A stretch of 64,000 bases of DNA from positions 1 through 64,000 of the forward strand of contig JAXLQK010000037.1 of NCBI GenBank assembly GCA_046331665.1, read 5' to 3'. The DNA comes from CAWBAT01 sp046331665 (lineage in GTDB: Bacteria > Acidobacteriota > Terriglobia > Versatilivoradales > Versatilivoraceae). The stretch's first letter is position 1. Each line of letters begins with the position of its first letter. This document shows positions 36,058 through 44,446 of this stretch, piece by piece. The notes below the pieces were generated by a model, which worked only from the letters and a program-made list of their open reading frames with translations, was not told the DNA's origin and searched no databases. The position numbers and the translations under genes were made by a program.

Positions 36058-38172
36058 ATGATTCGACCTTGGACGGTTTGTCTATTCACCTTGGCTCTCA
36101 TTGCGCCTGCATTTTGTCTTTTTTGTTGGGCCGGTGTTCCCTTGAAAGCAGACTTCACGGCGGCACATGCCTGGCGGACAGTCCATTTTCCAGGTTCGAA
36201 ACCGAGTCCGGAAGACCTCCCGATTTCTTTTAGCTATCATGGCAGAACCTCTTCTGAGTTGCTGAAAGAATGGAAGTTCAATTCGCAGGTCAGGCCCGGT
36301 CCAGAGGGGACGGCTGGATGGATTTATGAGTACGTCAGCAGTGATTCAGTCCTTCGTTTGCGCTGCGAGTTGACGTGGTACAGCGATTTTCCGGCACTCG
36401 AATGGGTGCTTTCTTTTGAAAATGTCGGCGAACACCCTTCGGGAATTCTCGAAGACATTTTGCCTCTTGACACGCAATTTAAAGTTCAAACCAAGGACAT
36501 TCGACTTCGCTATGCGAAGGGAGCCAGCAACCAACCATCCGATTTCTCTCCCCAAGAGACCGCGATTGACCCAGAGAATGAGTATCGTTTTGGCCCGAAC
36601 GGCGGCCTCTCATCCAGTGGGGCAGCCCTGCCTTTTTTCAATTTGATGACCCGCACTCAACCCGGGCTGCGGGCAAATCTCGATGAAGAAATGACTGGTG
36701 GTACCGTTGAGAACCGCAATGTGATTGTCGGTATTGGGTGGAGCGGACAGTGGAAAATGAATGTTGCCCGGAGGAGAAGCGATCTTGCTGTTCAAGCCGG
36801 GATGGAACGGACACGGATTCAATTATTCCCCGGGGAACGAATTCGAACACCGCGAATTCTTCTTTTGTTCTGGAGTGGCAATGAATGGGTGCGAAGTCAG
36901 AATCTACTACGGAGTTTCCTGCTAGCGCATCACACTCCACGGCCTGCAGGACAGCTCCCCCTTCTGCCGGTTGCTTCCATCCCATGGTTTCAGTACGAGT
37001 ATGGCAATAAAGCTAATGCGAAAAACCAAATGGAAGTCGCCCAATTCTTTCACAAGAACGCTATCCCGATAGATACCTTCTGGCTGGATGCAGGCTGGTT
37101 TGAAGGGGGCTGGCCCGACGGGGTGGGCAACTGGTTTCCCAAAAAAGACTTTTTCCCCGGCGGATTGAGGCCACTATCCGACACGATTCACCGGTTGGGC
37201 TACCGATTCCTGGTATGGTTCGAACCCGAAAGGGCTGCTCCTGGAACTTGGCTGGAAAGGTCGCACCCAGAATGGCTTCTAGATTCGAGAGACGCTGACC
37301 CGAAGCGCAAATTGCTCAACTTGGGAAACCAACTCGCGCGGCATTGGCTCATCGAGCGCGTCAGCGGACTAATCGAACAGGAAGGAATTGATATCTATAG
37401 GCAGGATTTTTCTTTGGAGCCTTTGGAGAATTGGCGTCAGCATGACAACCTGGACCGTCAAGGCATGACCGAGATTCTTTATGTCCAAGGTCTGTATGAA
37501 GTCTGGGACGCCTTGCTGCAACACCACCCTTCGCTGCTGATCGACAATGCTGCCAGCGGCGGCAGGAGACTGGATTTGGAAACACTATCCAGAAGCATTC
37601 CTTTGTGGCGATTTGATTACTTCGGAGGAGAAGTAACAGCCTTCCAGGCTCACAGTGTTGGTTTGGGACTTTTCATCCCTTTGAGTGCCACCGGAATGCC
37701 ACCCACCAAGAATAACCCCATGGCAGAAATTCCGGACCCCTATACGACACGCAGCCTGATGAGTGCTGGGATGGCTCTAACCTGGGACATTCGAAAATCC
37801 GATTTTAACGTTCCCCTCGCCAGGAAATTGGTTAGAGAACAGAACGATATTCGCAAGTATTTCTACGGAGATCTCTATCCTCTTACGGAAATCACTTCCA
37901 GTGAACAGAAGTGGTTTGCTTATCAGTATCACAGGCCAGACTTGCGGGAAGGAATGATAATGATCTTCCGTCGAGCCAGTGCCAGTGACAAATCTATAGT
38001 GCTGCAGTTGCATGGCCTGGAGGAAGGAAAGACTTACGCAATCAGCGACAGGGAGCGTGGAACCACGTTGAAGATTTCGGGCAGGAAATTGACCATGGGG
38101 CTTTGGCACACATTGCCCAGGCCTCGCTCTTCTTCCCTCTTGATCTATAAAGAAATCTCAAAATCTGAATAG
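36058..38172 (+). CDS. GH36-like alpha-galactosidase, secreted
   Basis: About 704 residues with a signal peptide (MIRPWTVCLFTLALIAPAF). An N-terminal beta-supersandwich leads into a TIM barrel with PIDTFWLDAGWFEGGWPDG, RFLVWFEPERAAPGTWL, then IDIYRQDFSLEPLENWR (the Asp lies where GH36/GH27 enzymes carry the nucleophile) and LLIDNAASGGRRLDLE, the acid/base region, followed by a short C-terminal beta domain. The arrangement fits GH36; the supersandwich and WFEPE motif favour GH36 over GH27. It probably hydrolyses alpha-galactosides outside the cytoplasm. The start is uncertain: a TTG at 36046 is in frame, with GAAGGA only two bases before it and 14 before the ATG at 36058. The REP array ends just upstream. 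Confidence 0.88.
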   Translation: MIRPWTVCLFTLALIAPAFCLFCWAGVPLKADFTAAHAWRTVHFPGSKPSPEDLPISFSYHGRTSSELLKEWKFNSQVRPGPEGTAGWIYEYVSSDSVLRLRCELTWYSDFPALEWVLSFENVGEHPSGILEDILPLDTQFKVQTKDIRLRYAKGASNQPSDFSPQETAIDPENEYRFGPNGGLSSSGAALPFFNLMTRTQPGLRANLDEEMTGGTVENRNVIVGIGWSGQWKMNVARRRSDLAVQAGMERTRIQLFPGERIRTPRILLLFWSGNEWVRSQNLLRSFLLAHHTPRPAGQLPLLPVASIPWFQYEYGNKANAKNQMEVAQFFHKNAIPIDTFWLDAGWFEGGWPDGVGNWFPKKDFFPGGLRPLSDTIHRLGYRFLVWFEPERAAPGTWLERSHPEWLLDSRDADPKRKLLNLGNQLARHWLIERVSGLIEQEGIDIYRQDFSLEPLENWRQHDNLDRQGMTEILYVQGLYEVWDALLQHHPSLLIDNAASGGRRLDLETLSRSIPLWRFDYFGGEVTAFQAHSVGLGLFIPLSATGMPPTKNNPMAEIPDPYTTRSLMSAGMALTWDIRKSDFNVPLARKLVREQNDIRKYFYGDLYPLTEITSSEQKWFAYQYHRPDLREGMIMIFRRASASDKSIVLQLHGLEEGKTYAISDRERGTTLKISGRKLTMGLWHTLPRPRSSSLLIYKEISKSE

Positions 38173-38930
38173 CTATCCAAGGGCATCTTCCTCCGTTGAT
38201 TCAATGCTGAGTTAACTACAGCGGGTCGTTGTTGCCGCGGATTCCAGCTATCAAACTTCCATCGCAGCCAGCTGTCACCCAGACACCAAAGTATTTATTT
38301 TTGATTGACGATCAATTTCCCCAGATCGACGTCGAGGGTTGATCCCCGTCTGCCGCTCCATCTTTCCAACAAGTTACAGGCCCGCTTTAAGCCAGCTTGG
38401 TCCTTCATTTCTCTATAGAGTTAGAAAACAACACCCCCAATTTATTCGCCAATTGCACCCTCATTCCCTTAGCGCTCTAGTAGAGATGTTTTGATGCAAG
38501 TCTAACAGACACCCAAGCGAAATGCTGGGACTTAAGGATCCCGATGGCAATACCTCATTGAAAATCAAGGAGTTCTCGGCATCAGCTGGAAATCCAGCCC
38601 GCCTCACCCTCTGATCTTTTCAACTTGAGAGCCCTTACATCCCCCTTAATACCCGGCCCAGTGAGGAGTCAAAAGACACACCCAATGGGCGAACAGACTC
38701 ATCTCGAAGCAAAGTCGTCTGTGGGTAATTTACTGGTGGCCAAGCGTATATTCATTAACTGTAAGGAATCTTGAAGCAGGTTGTTGTTTAACGGTTATTG
38801 GAACTGAATTTGCTATTTCAAGATATTGGCCTTTGGGTGGAAGGAGCTAAGTCATGTGAATTTTCTGTCACATTAGATCCCAATCGCACTTACTTGGGGG
38901 AGGGGGAAATGTCATGAGGAGGTAACTGTC
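38173..38930. other. 758-base intergenic region, no genes seen
   Basis: No open frame with plausible coding character on either strand and no repeat family found elsewhere in the window. The cytochrome c gene downstream must be promoted from its distal part, but I found no confident -35/-10 pair. Confidence 0.4.
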
Positions 38931-39392
38931 ATGAAACCTTACCCCTTGTTGGACCTACGCTCTGTGCTATGTCTCTTGGTAATCGTCGCCCTGGTGATAA
39001 GCGTTCCCGTGATCATGAGCGGTCAGGAAACGCCAAAACTCAAGAAGACCACGGCCCCCTCAACATCACCCGCATCAGGAGCTGAAATGTATAAGGCGTA
39101 CTGTGCCGTCTGTCATGGGGTGACTGGCAAAGGAGATGGCCCGGCGGCACCAGCGTTAAAAGCCCATCTGTCGGATCTTACAACCCTGGCGCAACGAAAC
39201 AACGGACAGTTTCCCTCGCTAAAGGTGAAAAGCATCCTGGAAGGAAAGGACTCTGTAGTAGCCCATGGCAGCAAGGAAATGCCCGTTTGGGGCCCTGTGT
39301 TCCTCGGACTGACTCCCAATCGGGACAGAACCATGGTAACGATGCGGGTCACAAACCTGACCAATTACCTTGAGTCGATCCAGACAAAGTAG
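38931..39392 (+). CDS. Mono-haem class I c-type cytochrome
   Basis: A 153-residue exported or membrane-anchored cytochrome. The hydrophobic N-terminal segment (residues ~12-30) lacks a clear cleavage motif, so it may be an anchor. A single haem-binding CAVCH follows at around residue 59, in the context GAEMYKAYCAVCHGVTGKGDGPAAPAL, and the distal methionine is likely that of KEMPVWG near residue 122. This is the cytochrome cbb3/alcohol-dehydrogenase-associated small cytochrome type, an electron carrier of the periplasm. An AGGAGG sequence eight bases upstream makes the start certain. No oxidase or dehydrogenase gene is adjacent, so its partner is unknown. Confidence 0.92.
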   Translation: MKPYPLLDLRSVLCLLVIVALVISVPVIMSGQETPKLKKTTAPSTSPASGAEMYKAYCAVCHGVTGKGDGPAAPALKAHLSDLTTLAQRNNGQFPSLKVKSILEGKDSVVAHGSKEMPVWGPVFLGLTPNRDRTMVTMRVTNLTNYLESIQTK

Positions 39393-39395
39393 CAA

Positions 39396-39454
39396 CGGAG
39401 CATCCCCTGCACGTGTCATCATTCATGCAGCGGAGATGATGGAATGATGCTCCG
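39396..39454. repeat. Inverted repeat just after the cytochrome c gene
   Basis: CGGAGCATC (39396-39404) and GATGCTCCG (39446-39454), 9-bp perfect arms with a 41-base interior. It lies between the convergent cytochrome and reductase genes and could help termination, but there is no T-run. Confidence 0.35.
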
Positions 39455-39470
39455 CCATAATGTTGCATTC

Positions 39471-39494
39471 CGGCGGTCATAGACCGCCGCTACA
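39471..39494. repeat. Half copy of REP family 1
   Basis: CGGCGGTCATAGACCGCCGCTACA contains the hairpin GGCGGTC-ATA-GACCGCC and matches one arm of the family seen in full at 33019 and 35685. It sits three bases from the stop of the reductase gene and may act as its transcription barrier. Confidence 0.7.
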
Positions 39495-39497
39495 ATT

Positions 39498-40142
39498 TCA
39501 AATCGGAAATCGTTGGAAGCGATAGGCTAATTCCGGGCCGTCCGAACCGTTGTAGGCAAGTTGCGCCACCAGCATTGAGAATGGTTCGATATGGCGGGCC
39601 ATGGACAATAGGCCCATGTCGACGGGGTTAAATCCTGCATCGCGGATCAGGCCGGCGACTGTCTTCTTCGCCCTTTTAACGTCTCCACAATAAATTAGGT
39701 CCGGCGCGGTTCTCCTGCCGCGTCTCTCGAACACTGGAAACAACACTTCGCTGGGAACGGTGCTGAAGGCCGAGACCACATGCGCTTTCGGGACTTTAGC
39801 CGCCAAGGCTTCCGCCCCAGAAGTGGTATGCCCGATGACCAGGCGGGTGTCGTCTTTGCTCATGGGTAGGGAGCATGTCAGCAGGACCCTTCCCGATAGA
39901 GTGCCCGCCTGAGCTAATACCTCATCCACGCGCGTCCAGTGGACGGCGAGCAGGACGACATTCGCGTCTTTCGCGGCCTCGGCGGGTGTTCCCACGCGCG
40001 CAGTTTTCCCTGCCTCCTTCGCCAAGCGCTCCAGCTTCTGGCGACTGCGAGAGTAGCTAAAAACCACCTCATGGCCTGCCCGCGCAAAAATGGTTCCCAG
40101 CTTACTGCCCATCAATCCAGAGCCAAGAATGCCGATACGCAT
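39498..40142 (-). CDS. NADPH-dependent F420 reductase-like NAD(P)-binding protein
   Basis: A 214-residue cytoplasmic oxidoreductase with an N-terminal Rossmann motif MRIGILGSGLMGSKLG, then VVFSYSRSRQKLERLA (dinucleotide ribose-binding region, the SRSR stretch suggesting NADP preference) and ANVVLLAVHWTRVDEVL. The remainder, VVSAFSTVPSEV, DLIYCGDVKRAKKTVAGLIRDAGFNPVDMG and a final AYRF, matches the NADPH:F420 oxidoreductase / pyrroline-5-carboxylate reductase-like group (COG2085). Many bacterial members do not use F420, so the substrate is open. GGAGAG lies before the ATG. It is alone, convergent with the cytochrome gene. Confidence 0.85.
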   Translation of the reverse strand: MRIGILGSGLMGSKLGTIFARAGHEVVFSYSRSRQKLERLAKEAGKTARVGTPAEAAKDANVVLLAVHWTRVDEVLAQAGTLSGRVLLTCSLPMSKDDTRLVIGHTTSGAEALAAKVPKAHVVSAFSTVPSEVLFPVFERRGRRTAPDLIYCGDVKRAKKTVAGLIRDAGFNPVDMGLLSMARHIEPFSMLVAQLAYNGSDGPELAYRFQRFPI

Positions 40143-40291
40143 ACGCTCTCCGAAACCGTTCGTCGAAATTTTAGCATTCCCCTGTCATTCCGGCTAATGC
40201 TCCGCTGAATTTCGCTAAGGAACTATTTGCATCACGAGATCAGGAGACCGCAGACAATCTTCACCAAATTCCCCTCACAGACAGCCTGCCT

Positions 40292-40320
40292 TTGATACGC
40301 AAAAGAGGTTCGTATATAAT
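40292..40320 (+). promoter_or_regulatory. Strong sigma-70-type promoter for the 701-residue secreted protein
   Basis: TTGATA (40292-40297) and a perfect TATAAT (40315-40320) are separated by exactly 17 bases. The expected transcript start lies about 58 bases before the start codon at 40386. This is the best promoter match in the window. Confidence 0.75.
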
Positions 40321-40385
40321 AATGAAAAGCAACTCATTCGTATCCCTAAAGACCTGCAAATTAGAACATCACTTGAGGAACCCTC

Positions 40386-42491
40386 ATGAAACGACATGGC
40401 AGAGGTCTCATGATCACTGCTTTAGTTGTATTACTCCTAACTCCCGCCCCCGTCTACCCCCAGATCTTGAATCCTTCTTATCTCTCCGAAATGCCGATGC
40501 CGGCGCGCATCCTTGCAGAGATCAAAGGCAAGGATACCGAAGATACCGGTGAGCGGCAGATGGGTGCTTTCATGGCGCTGATCAAGATCATGGACGATAT
40601 GGCCTGGGGTCTCGGACATCGCTATGTCGACCCCGCTGACACCCGGAAGCAGACGCCGGACGAGGGCCGCATCCGGCTGGGCTATCAAACCGCCTACGCC
40701 GATCTCTGGCACAAGGTGACTAACAAAGAAGGTCACGTTTACGACCACGACCGTGATCTTCTCAACGAGATCCTCAACAAATTCTTTTCAGAAAACTTTC
40801 GCACGCTGTATTCCAATTCCAACGCGAACGCCGCTGCGGCGTACAAGGCTCACCAGGAAAAGATGTACGGGAATCCAGCGAACGCGGCCCCGGCCCAGCC
40901 GGCAAGTCAGGCGGCGGCTCCAGGGAGTCAAACGGAGCTGAGACGTTGCGTCGCCTCGGGTCGAAGCCTGCGCACTTGCATGACAGAAGGGATGGGAAGC
41001 GGTTTTGAACAAATGATTGGCATCAGCCTGAAGCAGCCTGTTCCGGCCGGTTTTCGCATGACCGGCGACTATTCAAGCAGCAGCGGCTTCCGGTTGATCT
41101 TTGAACCCGAACAGGTGACCATGGTTTGTCGCGGAGTCCCCGCACCCCGGCCTTATACCGTCCAAATCACGGACACGCAGGCGCTCGTTACCATTCAAAA
41201 CGAATCCAAGTCCGTGGTCTTTTCGTTGCGCCCGGATGGAAAGCTGTCGGGATCCGGGCCGATCCACCTGACAGGTCAGGTCCCGACTGGCTCACATACC
41301 CAGCAGACCATGGGCATGACAACCCAGAAGACGACTGCCACCCGAGAACTGACTCCGCTCGAAGCAGGTAACAGACAGGACGCGATCCGAAATGGCCAGG
41401 TGTTTACCGTCCAGGAAGACGCGACCCAGTTGGTTTATGGGCCAACCGGCACGCAAACGGTTACCGAATTCACAACCAAGGCCGCCGATTGTACTCTTGG
41501 CCTCATGTCGCCCATTGGATCCAGCCCACTTCCGCATCTCCCCAAGAACGATTTCGATGTGCTCACCACCATTGGCGCCGGCATGGGCACATTGATGAAG
41601 GGCGGGAATCTTAACGATGCAACTAAAGAAATGCTTTTTCCTGAAGACGAAAAGAACATCGTTCCGGGCCTTCGCATGAACGGCTATTACTCAGGCGAAA
41701 GCGGCTTCAGCCTTCATTTCCATCCTGAATCAGTGACGGTGGGATGCGGGGATGCGGAACGGGCACTGCAGTATTCGGTAGAGCACTCCGGCAACAAGAC
41801 CATGTTGGTCATCAAGGACACTCCCAATCCAATCGCCCTCCAAATCATGCCTGACGGGTCGATTTCCGGCGAGGGAACGGTTCAAGTGAATGGCAGAATC
41901 ATCACGGGAACAACCGACGACATGAACAATCCCTTCGTTTTTGCACCGCAGGTGGCTCGCTGTTCGGTGGGTCGCCTGGTTGCGGGTGAGCCCGGAACGA
42001 GACCGCCCGCCGTGACGCCTCCATCACCCCCCGCCCAGGTATCGTCAGCCACTGATACCGGCTCGCGGCCCGCGACCGTAGCTGGCACATCGTTGAAGAT
42101 CACGGCGGGTCCGGGTGTGAGCAGTCTGCTGGCAGGCAAGGCACTGGTTGTATTAAAGGACAACCTGGAAAATATTTTGGGATCCGTCGGCATCAACGCC
42201 CCAGCGGGAAGCAGCCGCATTTCGGCATGGACCCATGCCTGTGAACACTCGCCCCGTGATGCGCTGTGCCAGCAAGGCGCCACCAGTCTCGCTCCTTATA
42301 TCGTGGCTAAAACCGGGTTCGATGGAAACGGAGTGGCAACTTTTAATAACGTGCCGAGTTCTGGAACCTTTTTCGTTCTGGCTGACACCTCTTATGCACA
42401 CCATCTCATTTGGAATCTTAGGGTCGATTTGCATCCCGGGGCCAATGCCATCGTATTGGACGAACGCAATTCATCCCCCATTGATCGTTAA
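40386..42491 (+). CDS. Secreted protein of unknown function with an internal domain duplication
   Basis: A 701-residue protein with a signal peptide (MKRHGRGLMITALVVLLLTPAPVYPQ); GAGG lies before the ATG. I do not recognise the family. Residues ~30-170 are predicted helical and end in an Ala/Pro/Gln-rich linker. Two related beta-rich modules follow: residues ~222-300 (FRMTGDYSSSSGFRLIFEP, QVTMVCRGV, RPDGKLSGSGPIHLTGQVP) and ~430-512 (LRMNGYYSGESGFSLHFHP, SVTVGCGDA, MPDGSISGEGTVQVNGRII). Each is followed by a conserved cysteine (CTLGLMSP, CSVGRLVA). A Pro/Thr-rich linker leads to a C-terminal domain (~565-701) with LLAGKALVVLKDNLENIL and DGNGVATFNNVPSSGTFFVLAD, resembling an immunoglobulin- or transthyretin-like fold. 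It is transcribed alone from a strong promoter. Confidence 0.85.
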   Translation: MKRHGRGLMITALVVLLLTPAPVYPQILNPSYLSEMPMPARILAEIKGKDTEDTGERQMGAFMALIKIMDDMAWGLGHRYVDPADTRKQTPDEGRIRLGYQTAYADLWHKVTNKEGHVYDHDRDLLNEILNKFFSENFRTLYSNSNANAAAAYKAHQEKMYGNPANAAPAQPASQAAAPGSQTELRRCVASGRSLRTCMTEGMGSGFEQMIGISLKQPVPAGFRMTGDYSSSSGFRLIFEPEQVTMVCRGVPAPRPYTVQITDTQALVTIQNESKSVVFSLRPDGKLSGSGPIHLTGQVPTGSHTQQTMGMTTQKTTATRELTPLEAGNRQDAIRNGQVFTVQEDATQLVYGPTGTQTVTEFTTKAADCTLGLMSPIGSSPLPHLPKNDFDVLTTIGAGMGTLMKGGNLNDATKEMLFPEDEKNIVPGLRMNGYYSGESGFSLHFHPESVTVGCGDAERALQYSVEHSGNKTMLVIKDTPNPIALQIMPDGSISGEGTVQVNGRIITGTTDDMNNPFVFAPQVARCSVGRLVAGEPGTRPPAVTPPSPPAQVSSATDTGSRPATVAGTSLKITAGPGVSSLLAGKALVVLKDNLENILGSVGINAPAGSSRISAWTHACEHSPRDALCQQGATSLAPYIVAKTGFDGNGVATFNNVPSSGTFFVLADTSYAHHLIWNLRVDLHPGANAIVLDERNSSPIDR

Positions 42492-42621
42492 CGGGAGTAT
42501 TTTGTGGACCCGCGTATCTTCAGTGAGCTTTCTCAGTCGAGGTGGCACAATTACAGAGCTGCACGTACTGCCAGGCCAGCGGGCGCATCCGTTGTCCGCA
42601 TTGCGGCGGCGGCCACCTATA

Positions 42622-42741
42622 GCAGGTTGCTGAAAAACTTGGTCGCCCAAAGCATGGGAACTGTAGCAGCAGTCGATGACCGTCGAATCACGCGTGGTTC
42701 GTTCGATCACACCAGATCGGCGCTCATAGAGCGCCGCTACA
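42622..42741. repeat. REP/MITE-like element, single unit (family 1)
   Basis: Begins with the outer repeat GCAGGTTGCTGAAAA (42622-42636), then one unit from TGTAGCAGCAGTC (42662) to GAGCGCCGCTACA (42741). It shares the GGTTCGTT(T/C)GAT core with the array at 35685. The right-hand outer repeat is missing. It lies in the 516-base gap between the 701-residue protein and the DUF1501 pseudogene. Confidence 0.75.
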
Positions 42742-42869
42742 ACTGGAGACGCCGCGCCCTCGCGGCGCATGGTTTGAAATCCACCCCTCTATTGAAGGGG
42801 AATGCGGGACGGGAGCGTCCCGAATCCACGAGCTCCAATTCTCTCCGGCCGGAGCCAAAAACCCGGGTT

Positions 42870-42904
42870 GTCCAAATTAATTTTTCGGATCTCGTAATTT
42901 GGAA
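42870..42904. repeat. Short inverted repeat resembling the ends of the IS4-type element
   Basis: TCCAAATTA near 42870 and TAATTTGGA near 42896 frame about 17 bases. The sequence is the same as the terminal repeats of the IS at 33093-34351, and as there a family 1 REP copy starts just beside it (42911). It may be a solo or miniature derivative of that IS. Confidence 0.5.
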
Positions 42905-42910
42905 AGCATA

Positions 42911-42971
42911 GGTCTGTGACCACCGAATTGCACTGACATAGCAAAGACGGCGCTCATAGAGCGCCGCTACA
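42911..42971. repeat. REP family 1 copy, left arm degenerate
   Basis: GGTCTGTGACCACCG at 42911 followed by GGCGCTCATAGAGCGCCGCTACA ending at 42971. The interior differs from other copies. The remaining bases of the gap up to 43007 hold nothing recognisable. Confidence 0.65.
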
Positions 42972-43007
42972 GCACCAAGCTGATTAATCAGACCGCTTTT
43001 GAAAAAG

Positions 43008-44437
43008 TTAGGCCAGAATTTTAAGTGCAACATTACCGGCAACATCGGTCAGCCGGAAGTTCCGTCCCGCGTAAGGATAGGTCAACCGTTCGTGGTCGAT
43101 GCCGAGGAGATGCAGCATCGTGGCATGGAAGTCATGAATGTGCATGCGATCTTCTACCGCGAAATAGCCATAATCGTCGGTTGCCCCATAGACCATTCCA
43201 CCACGCCACCCCCCGCCATCCACATGGTGTACCCGTAGGGGCTATGGTCGCGGCCGTCGCCGCCCTCGGAGATTGGCGTCCGGCCGAACTCGCCACCCCA
43301 AATCACCAGAGTGTCCTGGAGTAGACCCCTGGCCTTCAGATCGTACAGGAGACCGGCGATCGGCACGTCCACCTGTTGTGCCGTCCGCGTGTGAAGGCGG
43401 ATCAGTTCTCGGTGCGCGTCCCAACCGACTTCATTCCCGGGTCCATATTCGTGGTTGATTTGGACGAAGCGTACACCGCGCTCTGCCAGGCGTCGAGCCA
43501 TCAGGCACTGCCAGCCGAAATCCCGCGTTGGGGGCTCGTCGAGACCATAGAGTTTCCTGGTGGCGCTGGACTCCCGTGAAATGTCGAATGCCTCGGGTGC
43601 CGTCATCTGCATGCGAAAGGCCAGCTCGAAGGCCTGGATGCGCGCCTCCAATTCGTCGTTTTGAGAGCGGAATGCATTCGCGCGATTTATTTTCTGGATC
43701 ATGTCCAGCTCGTAGCGCTGCTGTTCGGGGGACAAATTGAAGTTTTTCAGGTACTCGATTGGTTCTGTCAGGTCTGCAACCTTCATTCCGCCATGGCCGA
43801 CCGCTGTCCCCTGGTAAGCTCCGGGCAAGAAGGCGGAACTCCATTGCTTCGCTCCGCCGTGCTCAAGGCCCGGTTTCAAGGTGATGAAGGCCGGCAGGTT
43901 CTGGTTCTCGGTACCCAGCCCGTAAATGACCCACGAGCCCATGCTTGGCCGGGTGAAGTTAATGGAACCGGTGTGCAGCTGCAGGTGGGCACCGCCATGC
44001 GCGACACTGTCGCCCACCATAGACCGGAGAATGCATAAGTCATCTACAGACCGGGCAACGTTTGGAAACAATTCACTGACTTCAATGCCACTCTGCCCGT
44101 ATTTGCGGAACGTCCAAGGAGACTTGAAGAGGTTTCCCACCGATGCCGGGGCAAAAGCAAGGGGCCGTTTGAAGGGCAGGGGTTTTCCGTGATCTCGAGT
44201 GAGCAAAGGCTTCGGATCAAAGGTGTCAACATGGGACGGCCCTCCAGCCATAAATAGAAAGATGACCCGCCTGGCACGTGGGGGGAAATGAGGTTTCTTC
44301 GGTGCCAGCGGACCTATTGGCTCTTGCGCAGATGATTCTTCCGCCAGCATGGAGACGAGACCAGCGAAGCCAAATCCGCACGCAGCCTGCCGTAGCACGT
44401 GCCGCCTGGAAACTGGAGAAACCGAGTTGACGAGCAT
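43008..44437 (-). pseudogene. DUF1501 protein (pair B), single frameshift near the C-terminus
   Basis: The N-terminal 400 residues are open from 44437: a Tat-type signal (SRRHVLRQAACGFGFAG), FLFMAGGPSHVDTFDPKP, TLVIWGGEFGRTP and SPYGYTMWMAGGGV. After GGGV the frame goes wrong and would end at 43154. The correct continuation GGMVYGATDDYGYFAVED and HIHDFHATMLHLLGIDHE is in the next frame and ends at 43008. One small indel near 43190-43210, next to a run of six Gs on the minus strand, explains it. It lies nine bases after the PSD1/PSCyt gene, so the pair is an operon like 15863-19899. Loss of the C-terminal ~70 residues would remove a conserved part of the fold, if the shift is real. Confidence 0.85.
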
Positions 44438-44446
44438 CAGAGCCTT

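Noticed and set aside
42504..42911. 135-codon plus-strand open frame after the 701-residue protein
   Set aside because: It is composed mainly of translated repeat sequence (REP unit and IS-end-like motif) and has no independent support.
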